NCBI GenBank assembly: GCA_021739695.1
Contig: JAIPBM010000004.1
Span: 1 to 64,000, forward strand
Source of the DNA: Flavobacteriales bacterium
GTDB taxonomy: Bacteria > Bacteroidota > Bacteroidia > UBA10329
Length of the DNA: 64,000 nt
Reading direction: 5' to 3'
Part shown: positions 19,715 to 29,500 of the stretch, piece by piece
Layout of the letters: every line of letters starts with the position of its first letter
How positions within the stretch are numbered: the first letter of the stretch is position 1
The notes under the pieces: generated by a model
Seen by the model: the letters and a program-made list of their open reading frames with translations, nothing else
The model's database searches: none
What the model was told of the DNA's origin: nothing
Program-made: the position numbers and the translations under genes

Positions 19715-20462
19715 TCTGATTCATTTTTCTACTGAGGAATCTGAATTTTTCGGGTTAAAGGTTGGGCGAGCAGTTGTGCGAAATGGAGAAGTAAGTACGC
19801 TTCTTGAAGAACTTGAAACAGGCCGATTTGACGTGGTGCGTGTCCGCATTGATGAGCGTCAGACAGATGTGATTGAATGGCTACTAGCAAGTGATATTCC
19901 GTGCTACGACCAAGGAGAAATTGTCAATTATGAGTTGAAGGTCGGTGGATTGGTTCTCGAAGATTACTGCAATCCTGAGGTAACGGTTCGAGTATACAAT
20001 GGAGATGATCCCAATTCCATTGAACGAATTATCAGGGAGGGAAATGCAGAACGACCGATCGGTTATTTTTCAACACCCGGACTACAAGAGCTCATTACTT
20101 TGGAAGATGAGATCAATTATCTGACCCAATACTATTCTCGTTTGTACGTGACCGAACAACGACAATTGTGGTTTATGGAATGGCTTGGACAACCAGTGGC
20201 GTTTGTTGCGAGCGATTTTTATGATGGAATCATGATGACACCATTGGCCGTTGTTCTTCCTGAGTATCGGGATAAGAAGATTTTTCACGACCTGATGATC
20301 TCTCGGAACAACTATGGAGTGGAACATGGACTAAAGAAAATATGCAATGGAGCAAGAGTAGATAATTCAACAAGTCGTCACGTATTTTCCAAGTTTGGGA
20401 TGATGGAAGTTGGCAAGGATCGCGTGTTTCACCTAGTTCCGATGCATGCTGCATCATCATAA
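19707..20462 (+). CDS. GNAT-like acyltransferase, probable
   Basis: The product is about 251 residues from the ATG at 19707, which overlaps the preceding stop by eight bases; a GTG at 19689 is the alternative. The C-terminal half (GQPVAFVASDFYDG, then PLAVVLPEYRDKKIFHDLM, then NGARVDNSTSRHVFSKFGM) has the strand, acetyl-CoA loop and helix order of GNAT proteins, closest in style to sugar-amine N-acyltransferases of the WecD type. No strict R/QxxGxG/A loop is seen: YRDKKIF takes that place, so acyl-donor binding is uncertain. Neighbouring glycosyltransferase and hydroxylase genes would fit a role in decorating a sugar or peptide. The family call rests on pattern recognition only. Confidence 0.6.
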   Translation: MGDLIHFSTEESEFFGLKVGRAVVRNGEVSTLLEELETGRFDVVRVRIDERQTDVIEWLLASDIPCYDQGEIVNYELKVGGLVLEDYCNPEVTVRVYNGDDPNSIERIIREGNAERPIGYFSTPGLQELITLEDEINYLTQYYSRLYVTEQRQLWFMEWLGQPVAFVASDFYDGIMMTPLAVVLPEYRDKKIFHDLMISRNNYGVEHGLKKICNGARVDNSTSRHVFSKFGMMEVGKDRVFHLVPMHAASS

Positions 20463-20500
20463 CGCTGTTGCTTTCACTACATTTAAAGAACTGAATTTAT

Positions 20501-21403
20501 ATGTCATTGAAAAGTAAATTGGCAACTTCCGAGTATCGGTCGCTCAAGCAAATTGATTCGAAAAAAGGCGTTTTCCTCCTACTTGGAGATTGGACGCTGA
20601 TCGTTGCTGCAGTTGTTGTTTGCGTAAATTTTGATTTGTGGTTCTTGTATCTGCTTTCGGTAATTGTTATCGGTTCGCGCATGATGGGACTTTGGGCTTT
20701 GCTGCACGATGGGCATCATAATATGCTGGTTCGTTCCAAACGCTTAAATCGAATGTTGACTGAATGGTTTATTGCTTGGCCATTGTTTAAATCGTTGGAT
20801 GAATTTGACGAGCAGCACAGTGCGCATCATCGGTTTTTAGGTGGAAATGGCGACCCTAATTTTGCGCTGACACGATACGCTGAATTTCAGTTTCCCATGA
20901 GTAAAACCCGACTCGCATCAATCTTGGTCAAAGATCTTTTGGGCATTAATTTCATCTATTACCGATTGCTTGGATTGATAAAAGACCCAATGGTTCTGCT
21001 GAAAAAAACTTCGAATTGGTCTGTTCAACGAGCGGTGTATTATGTCCTTTTGGCCGTGCTGATCACCTATTTCCAATTGTGGCTCGCGGTTTTGCTGTTT
21101 TGGGTTTTGCCGTTAGTTACTTATTTCCAGTTTCTTATTCGGGTAACGCTCATATCCGATCACTGTTTTGCCACTAGTGATACACGTTTGGCGAGAAGCG
21201 TTCAGCTCAGTTGGGTTGAGCAGTTCTTACTCGTGCCACATAATTTGAACTATCATTACGAACACCACCATTATGGCGGAATTCCGTGCTACAATTTGAA
21301 GCAATTGCATTTGAAATTGGCGCTTTCTCCAGGTTACTTCGATGATTCAGACTTCAGTAGAGGATATTTAGATGTATTCAGGAAGGTTACTCTAGGCTCT
21401 TGA
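20501..21403 (+). CDS. Membrane fatty-acid desaturase family protein
   Basis: This 300-residue integral membrane di-iron enzyme has all three histidine boxes: H69-DG-H72-H73, H106-SA-H109-H110 and H252-YE-H255-H256-H257, plus further conserved His at 221 and 247. Pairs of hydrophobic helices lie at about 24-66 and 178-215. The family introduces double bonds or hydroxyl groups into acyl chains or carotenoids using O2. Substrate and position cannot be deduced. It begins 38 bases after the GNAT-like gene and probably belongs to the same transcript. It adds a third O2-dependent iron enzyme to this short cluster. Confidence 0.87.
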   Translation: MSLKSKLATSEYRSLKQIDSKKGVFLLLGDWTLIVAAVVVCVNFDLWFLYLLSVIVIGSRMMGLWALLHDGHHNMLVRSKRLNRMLTEWFIAWPLFKSLDEFDEQHSAHHRFLGGNGDPNFALTRYAEFQFPMSKTRLASILVKDLLGINFIYYRLLGLIKDPMVLLKKTSNWSVQRAVYYVLLAVLITYFQLWLAVLLFWVLPLVTYFQFLIRVTLISDHCFATSDTRLARSVQLSWVEQFLLVPHNLNYHYEHHHYGGIPCYNLKQLHLKLALSPGYFDDSDFSRGYLDVFRKVTLGS

Positions 21404-21476
21404 TTAGTGCCATAGTGACGAATGATTGCTGTTCTCACGAAATGCGTGTCTCTTCAACCTATCTTTGTTTGCTGCA

Positions 21477-23354
21477 ATGGCGAAGAACAAGCTTGATCCA
21501 AAGTCGATTTTCCAAAAGACCTCACTTTATTGGCTTCTCGCTGCGCTTGCTTTTCTGGTTTACGGTAATACCCTAACAAACGATTATGCGCTGGATGATT
21601 GGCTTGTGACTACATCCAAACATGATCAGGTTTCACGAGGATTGGAAGCCTTACCAGAGATTTTTACTACTCATTATGTCACATGGGGTAGTTATCAGGT
21701 TGATTATCGACCACTTGTTAAGGCAAGTTTTGCTCTGGAATTCGAGTTGTTCGGAGAAAACCCGAAGATCAGTCATGCGATCAATCTTGTGCTGTATGCA
21801 ATCATCTGTTGTCTTCTATTCAGCTTATTACTTCAATTTTTTCCAGCCGAACAGAAGTGGGTTCTTTTTTCCGCCATGCTGATTTTCATTGTCCATCCGG
21901 TTCATACTGAGGTTGTTGCTAGTCTGAAAAACCGAGATGAACTTCTCAGTTTTTTGTTCATTCTGCTGGTTTTTCAGTTTTCGCTTAAGTGGTTTACCTA
22001 TCGGACCCGGAAGTATGTGGGAATGACCATTCTATTCCTGGTGCTATCTCTTCTTTCCAAAATGTCCTCTTTGCCATGGCTTGGTATTCTAGTGGCTTGG
22101 CTGCTTTGGTACAATGGCGAATCCAAAAAAAGAGTGATCATGTTAGCAGGCGCTATGCTGGTGGTAATTGCTGCTTATCAGGTAATGGTTTTAAGCATGT
22201 TGGGAGATTGGTTGCGAGAGTTCATTTTCATCGAAACACCTTATTTTCAGATAGACTCCGCGGCCGATAAATGGGCCAGTATCATATCTGCAGCAGGTCA
22301 TTATCTTTCATTATTGGTCTATCCATTTCCGCTCTGTTCATATTACGGTTACAATCAGATTCCAATTGTTTCGTGGTCACATTGGTCGGTTTATGCATCT
22401 ATTGCAGCTTATCTCGGGTTGATTGTTTTGGCAATCAGGGGACTTCGATTCAATAACATGATCGGATTTGGAGCCATGGTGCTATTGTTCGACCTGGCCT
22501 TGTTCGTAAATGTGCTGTATCCGTATACAGGAATTCTTGGTGAACGCGTCCTTTTTGGTGGAACGATTGGTTTTGCGTTGATGGTTACTGGTGCTTTGCA
22601 ATTGGTAATCGGAAAAGCGGTAAATGGAGATCTGTTGCCACGACAGCTTCCCGCCTCAGTGCTCATCATCGCGATGGTTGTTTTAGCAGGATACAGAACA
22701 GTTGCGAGAAATAAGCAATGGAAAAGTAATCTCACGCTTTTTGCGGCCGATGTGGAAGATTGTCCAAGGTCGGCCAAACTTCATGAACTGTATGCGCTCT
22801 ATCTGCGGGGAGAATACATGAATAAGACCGTTAACGATTGGAAACCCTTGGCGTACAAAGCCATTAGTGAGTATCAAGAAACCCTTTCTATCTATGAAAG
22901 ATGGCCTGTGCCTTATCATCGCATTGGAGTAATTTATCAGTACGATATGTTGAGGCCAGATTCAGCTCTTGCCTATTATCAAAATGCGTTGAAATACAAT
23001 CCTAACTTTTCCATTGCTCGGCAGGATTACGCTATTTGTCTGATGGATTTGAAGCGGTTTCCTGAAGCCGCAAAGCAGTTTTCAAAAATCATTGATGATG
23101 GATTGAATGAGCCTGAAATCTGGAATCGAGCAGTTTCGTGCGATTTACTATCGAATGATCTTGAATCAGCAAAAGATCATAATAGCAGGTTTTTAATTGA
23201 GTATCCATCACGATCAGAGCCTTACATTCATGCAGGAAATTTGCTTTTGTCTCAAAAAGATACTGTTAAAGCCATCGCTAGATTCAATCAAGCGCTTGAT
23301 CGTGACCCGGTCAACACAGCACTTCGAGAATACGTGGAGATGATTGCTCGCTAA
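21477..23354 (+). CDS. TMTC-like GT-C membrane protein with C-terminal TPR repeats
   Basis: A paralogue of the 16310-18076 protein, 625 residues from the ATG at 21477. An in-frame TTG at 21426 would add 17 residues that do not look conserved. It shares the D40-D41 pair after the first helix, a YRP motif and the HPVHTEVVASLKNRDELLSF loop typical of TMTC/DUF1736 proteins. Many membrane helices precede a soluble tail, from about residue 440, with recognisable TPR units (SALAYYQNALKYNPNFSIA, then PEAAKQFSKII). A lipid-linked-sugar-dependent protein glycosyltransferase is the best functional guess, based on eukaryotic TMTC enzymes. It lies directly upstream of the secreted T9SS protein array. Confidence 0.84.
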   Translation: MAKNKLDPKSIFQKTSLYWLLAALAFLVYGNTLTNDYALDDWLVTTSKHDQVSRGLEALPEIFTTHYVTWGSYQVDYRPLVKASFALEFELFGENPKISHAINLVLYAIICCLLFSLLLQFFPAEQKWVLFSAMLIFIVHPVHTEVVASLKNRDELLSFLFILLVFQFSLKWFTYRTRKYVGMTILFLVLSLLSKMSSLPWLGILVAWLLWYNGESKKRVIMLAGAMLVVIAAYQVMVLSMLGDWLREFIFIETPYFQIDSAADKWASIISAAGHYLSLLVYPFPLCSYYGYNQIPIVSWSHWSVYASIAAYLGLIVLAIRGLRFNNMIGFGAMVLLFDLALFVNVLYPYTGILGERVLFGGTIGFALMVTGALQLVIGKAVNGDLLPRQLPASVLIIAMVVLAGYRTVARNKQWKSNLTLFAADVEDCPRSAKLHELYALYLRGEYMNKTVNDWKPLAYKAISEYQETLSIYERWPVPYHRIGVIYQYDMLRPDSALAYYQNALKYNPNFSIARQDYAICLMDLKRFPEAAKQFSKIIDDGLNEPEIWNRAVSCDLLSNDLESAKDHNSRFLIEYPSRSEPYIHAGNLLLSQKDTVKAIARFNQALDRDPVNTALREYVEMIAR

Positions 23355-23473
23355 TCACTCCATCGGGTTGATTTAGGATGGTTAGAGTTTTGATGATTTA
23401 CAGAGATTAGCTGATTCAGCCTTGTTAACGAAAGAGTAATTCGACCAGTACCGCACTTGGTCAGATTAAAATG

Positions 23474-23481
23474 TAATTTTG
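23474..23481 (+). promoter_or_regulatory. Candidate Bacteroidota -7 promoter element
   Basis: TAATTTTG matches the TAnnTTTG -7 consensus of Bacteroidota housekeeping promoters exactly and lies 22 bases before the ATG of the 2867-residue protein gene. A TTG at 23457-23459 is only 14 bases upstream, closer than the usual 19-21 spacing, so only the -7 element is supported. Confidence 0.45.
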
Positions 23482-23503
23482 ACTCCCCAATTCATTTTTT
23501 GAC

Positions 23504-26500
23504 ATGAAGAAATATTTTACTTCTCAGCTATTTTCTTGTAGCCTCGTTAGCGTTTTTAGCTTTTTATTGTTGACTATGACCGCTTCTGCTCAGCAGCCAT
23601 GTAACATTTGGTATGTTGCTCCTGGAGTTGTGAATTCTGCAGGAACTCCTGATAATCCGACCAATATAGAAAATGCAATAGCTGGAGTTACAGGAACGCG
23701 ATATTACCTGAAGTTGAAAAACGGAACGTACAATATCTCGTCCATCATCGAATTACCGAATAATGTGATCATCGAAGGTGGTTATGATGTTGTTGGAGGC
23801 GAATGGGTAAAGACCAGTAATCAGGTCACTAACCTTGTTTTTAGTGGGGTTGAACAGGTAGACAATGACACGCGACACGTAATTGGTATGCGCTCAGCCA
23901 GTAAATCCGGTTGGATTCTTCAAGACTTAACCATTAGCACAACCAATGCTTCAGGAAACAGTACTTCAGGAAATGGCACTACCAATTATGCTCTTTATGT
24001 CGCGAGTAGTTCTAACTATAGCATCATTCGTTGTGTGATTGATCCAGGGAATGGTACCACAGGATTAGGAGATAATAATTCTGGAACATACAATTCGTCA
24101 TGGGATGGAGGAAATGGAGGAAATGGAACAAACGGTGGAAACGGGTCCAATGGTGAATGTGATGGAGGAACATGTGATCGAGGTGGCGATGGTGGAGTTG
24201 GAGGAAATGGCGGAAGTGGAGGTTCAAGCCCTATTGGGAATACAGGTGGTGCTGGAGCTGGAGGTGGCGAAGCTGGTGCAGGTGGCGATGAAAATTGTGT
24301 TGGAGCCGATGCGTCTTGCAGCGGACACAGCCGAACATCCTGGGGACAGAATGGATCACAAGGGTTGAACGGTGGAACTGGAGGTACAGGCGTTGGTCCA
24401 GGAGGTGCCGGTGGTGGACAAGGAGCCAGAGGTTGTGGCGGTCAGGGTGAGGAGGATAATGGAGACAATGCCGCAGCAGGCGGGGCTGGAAGCAATGGAA
24501 CTGACGGGTCAACTGTTGCATCATCTCTTTCTACATATTTCATTCCTAGCTACGGCACCGATGGTGGCGGTGGTGGCGGTGGAGGCGGAGGCGGAGGCGG
24601 GGGCGGTGGCGCCTGGGATGCTGGCGGCTCTTTAGGAAATGATGATGGTGGCGGTGGCGGCCATGGCGGTGGCGGTGGTGCTGGTGGTGGTGGTGGTGCC
24701 AAGGGAGGCCGCGGTGGCGGTGGCTCTTTTGGTCTATATATCGCTTCTAATGGCGTTGGTTCTGTGATTGATGATTCTCAATTGACAACTGGAACTGCTG
24801 GTTCTGGTGGTGCTGGAGGTACTGGAGGACTTGCTGGATCCCGAGGTTCAGCTTCAACTTTCTCTACTTCTTGTGGAGATAACGCTGGTTCAGGAGGAGA
24901 CGGTGGAATCGGAGGTACTGCTGGTAGAGGAGGAAATGGTGGTGCTGGAACAGCTGGAACTGCTTACTATTTTGGGAAATATCTCGGTAGTAACCCAACT
25001 TTTCAAGGAACTACTGTTGGAGCTGCTTCTAATACTGCTGGAGCTACGTATGGTTCGGTACCTAATGCGACCAATATTGCAGTAAATTATCAGAATGCGC
25101 AACCATGTACTAATTCAGAAATAGTGATAACCAAAGGTTCGGGCTCATGGGCCCTTCCGTCTGGCGCTCATTTCGTCAACAACCTGACTTCGAGTACATC
25201 TCAGTGGAACTCTGGCTCATCTCCGGCAACTGTTTACTTCGATAACAGTGGAGCTTACGACATTACCGCAAATGGTGGCACATACAGCAGTTTTGTGAGG
25301 GTTATAACCAGTAGACCACTTCCAGTGATTTCTACATTGCCATCATCAATTTGTGTTGGGTCCACGGTAAGTTTGGCTACGGCAACAAGTGCAGATCAAT
25401 ATGAATGGTTAATTTATAACGATAATCAAGGTCCAAACGGAACACTTATACTCAATTCTGCAAGTCAAAACCCAGGGGTAAGTCCTCCATTAAGTACGGC
25501 AGGAACGTATTGGGTTCGATTACGAACTAAAACTGAATGCTGTGGATGGTCAATTCCGGTGTTTCAGCAGGTAATTGTACACCCTTTCCCTTCAGCTCCT
25601 ACGCTTACTAGTAATACACCGCTGTGTGCTGGAAGTACACTACAGTTGAATGTAACGGCCCCTATTGGTGGAGCTACATATAACTGGTCTGGCCCAGAAT
25701 CTTTTTCTACAACCGGAACAAACCCAACAAGACCTAATATTACGCTTACTCAAGCCGGTGCATATACCGCAACAGTAACTGTTAACGGTTGTACAAGTTT
25801 AACAAGTGGTTCGACAACGGTTGTTGTGAATCCTATTCCGGTACTCACTGCTACCAACAATGCTTCTACAATTTGTAGCGGAACCAGTACATCAATCAGT
25901 CTCAATTCTACTGTTGGTGGTTCCACCTATACGTGGAATACAAGCGTTTCAGGTTCCATAACTGGAGCAACAAATGCATCAGGATTTTCTGGATCTTCCA
26001 TTTCTCAGGTGTTGACCAATACTGGAACCACACAAGGAAGCGTTACATACGACATCTATCCGACAGCGAATAGTTGTGTTGGTAGTACACAGACAGTAAC
26101 TGTAAACGTCAATCCGCTACCTGTTGGAACCATCTCTGGTACGACCACAATCTGTGAAGGAGATGCAACCGATCTGACCTTCAATTTTACAGTCGGAACG
26201 GGACCATTTTCGGTTCAGTATACCGATGGTACAACTACTTATACATTACCGAGTATATATGATGGTCATACCGTTTCGGTTTCTCCATCCACATCTACGA
26301 CTTACAATATCACGCAGATATCTGATAATAATACGTGTGTCAATGGTGTGATTTCCAGTTCTGCTATCATCACGGTAAATCCTGCTCCCAACGGAACGAT
26401 GTCGGTTGTAACTCCGATCTGTTTCGGTGAACAAACAACTATCACGTTCAATTTTACGAGTGGAACCAGTCCGTTCAATATCAATTTCACGGACGGGGTA

Positions 26501-29500
26501 ACTAACTTCTCTCTCACAGGTGTAAATGATGGAGATACTTACATGGTAACACCACCAACCTCTGTGACGTACTCTTACACGTCAATCACAGATGGAAACA
26601 GTTGCGCCAGAACAAGTGGATTTGCTGGGTCAGCGCAGGTCATCGTCAATCCACTTCCAACGGTAAGTTTTACAGGTTTGGCTTCGGATTATTGCGAAAC
26701 TGGAGCGTCAGTAACGCTCACGGGAAATCAAGCTCCTGGAGGAACTTTCTCTGGAACGGGAGTGACAGATCTTGCCAATGGAACGGCCACGTTCAGCCCT
26801 GGTGCAGCTTCAATCGGCAACAACACGGTTACTTACACTTTTACAGACATTAATACGTGTACCAATTCAATAGACCAAATTGCTAATGTTGATGAGCAAC
26901 CTGTTGCTAATGCTGGTGCTGCTGGAAATGAGTGTGATCTAGATTTCACGTTCGCGGCTGTTCCAACAGTCGGTTTAGGTTCTTGGACACTGGTAAGTGG
27001 AGCTGGTAATGCATTTTTCTCAAATGCAAGTTCTCCAACCTCTTCGGTTCAAGTGACGGCATATGGCACTTATGTGTTTGAATGGCGTGAAGTAAATGGT
27101 GAGTGCTCAGATAGTCAGCAGGTCACCGTCAATTTCTATCAGCAACCAACCGTGACCTTAGGTGCTGACAGAGACGAATGTCAACTTACTTATAGCCTGA
27201 CACCAACCACGAATATTTCGGTCACATCGTATCAGTGGACGCAGATATCTGGTCCTACTGCCGTTATTGTTGATGACGCTGCGCCAGTTGCATCAATCGT
27301 TACTAGCGGTACTCCTGGCGTTTATGTTTTTGAAGTTACAGTGACCGTCAACGGATGTTCCGCGTCTAGTCAGGTGGCCATCACACAAGTTGTTGCTCCT
27401 ATAGCAGACGCTGGATCCGGAGGCGATGAATGCGATCTCAACTTCAATTTGAACGCCACGCCAAGCGTAGGAGTTGGAACATGGACACAAACAGGTGGTC
27501 CAGGTTTCGTGAATTTCATACCGAACAATCATACGGCTAATGCCACAGTAACGGTATCTCAATACGGTAATTACCAGTTTACTTGGACGGAAGATTTACT
27601 TAACTGTTCTGATGCAGCTTCCATTACAGTCAATTTCTATCAGCAACCTGTTGCTAACCCAGGTAGTGGTGGAAATGAGTGTGATCTTGACTTTGTATTC
27701 AGTGCGGTTCCAAGCGTTGGAAATGGAACTTGGTCGCAAGTAAGCGGACCTGGTACATCTAGCTTTGTTGATGCAACCAACGCTACCACTACTGTTGCCG
27801 TTTCATCAATTGGTCAATACGTGTTCCAATGGGAAGAGGTGAACGGAACCTGTTCCGATGCGGGAACAGTCACTGTCAATTTCTTTGAACAGCCGGTTGC
27901 CAACGCAGGATTTGGCGGAGGTGAATGTGACCTCGATTTTCAGCTCGGAGCAACCCCAAGTGTTGGTGTTGGTGGTTGGACTGCTTCAGGCCCAGGAACG
28001 ATAACCTTCAGTCCGAGCGCGAGCGATCCGAATGCTGTTGCTACTGTTTCTGCTTATGGCATCTACATTTTCACGTGGAGCGAGGATAACTTCGGATGTA
28101 CTGATAATGCAAGTATCACCGTCAATTTCGATCAACAGACGAATGCAAACGCTGGTATAGGTGGTGATGAGTGTGATCTCAATTTTACATTCACAGGCTC
28201 GCCAAGTATTGGAACTGGAACTTGGACAGCACAAGGTCCAGGAAATGCGTTCTATAGCAACCCTAACAGTCCAACGGCCACGGTTACTGTTGATACTTAT
28301 GGTTCTTATCTCTTTACTTGGACAGAAACAAATGGTAATTGTACTGCGGTTGATCAAGTAAGTGTAAACTTCTATCAACAACCAGTTGCTAATGCTGGCC
28401 TAGGAGGTCAGGAATGCAATCTGAATTTTCAGTTCGCTGCTATTCCTAGTGTAGGAAACGGTCTTTGGTTACAGACAAACGGACCTGGTGCATCAACTTT
28501 TGTAGTTGATTCAGACCCGAATACAATTGTTACGGTTGATCAATACGGAACGTACACTTATACTTGGACTGAGACGAATGGAGTTTGCTCAGATAATGCA
28601 ACAGTTGTTGTTGACTTCTACGAGCAACCAGTGGCTGATGCTGGTACTGGAGGTGACGAGTGTGATCTTGATTTCGTGCTTAACGGAACAGCTTCAGTTG
28701 GGGTTGGTCTTTGGACTGCCTCTGGACCTGGAACAGCAACGTTCTCGGATGATCTGGATCCGAATTCAACGGTAACTGTTTCAACATATGGAACGTACAC
28801 TTTCACATGGACGGAGATCAACGGAACCTGTTCAGATGCAGCTTCGGTTACGGTTCATTTCTATCAACAGCCAGTAGCCGTTGCCGGTCTTGGAGGAGAT
28901 GAGTGTGATGTTAACTTTTTAACTTCTGCGGTTCCGAGTGTTGGAACGGGCATGTGGTCTCAAACATCGGGTCCTGGCAACTCAACTTTCAGCAACGCAA
29001 GTTCTGCGATAAACGTAATTACGGTTGATACTTACGGGACGTACGATTTTACTTGGACAGAAACCAATGGTACCTGCGTTGATTTTCGCAGTATGACCGT
29101 TAATTTCTACGAGCAACCTAATGCTAACGCAGGATTAGGTGGAGATGAATGTGATTTGGACTTCACTTTGGCTGCAACTGCTAGTGTCGGGACTGGAGCT
29201 TGGACCTACACTGGACCAGGTACAGCTACATTCGGTTCTCCAACTGCAGCAAGTACGGTTGTTACGGTTTCTCAGTCTGGTGCTTATACTTTTACTTGGA
29301 CAGAAACCAATGGTGTTTGCTCTGACGCAGACGCTGTAACTGTGAATTTCTACGATCAGCCGGTTGCTGATCCGGGAACTGGAGGCGATGAGTGCGATTT
29401 GAATTTCACATTCAATGGCACTGCAAGCTATGGCACAGGTGTATGGACGTACACTGGACCAGGAACCGCTTCATTCACAAGTGCTAGTAGCGTTACGTCA

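Noticed and set aside
21460-21467. TATCTTTG, a perfect -7 promoter match before the second TMTC-like gene
   Set aside because: It lies only nine bases before the preferred ATG, leaving almost no leader, and no -33 element is placed correctly.
24024-24635. Alternative-frame Gly-rich, His-rich or Glu-rich ORFs over the GGN tract
   Set aside because: They are frame-shifted readings of the Gly-rich region of protein A and have no signal or domain.
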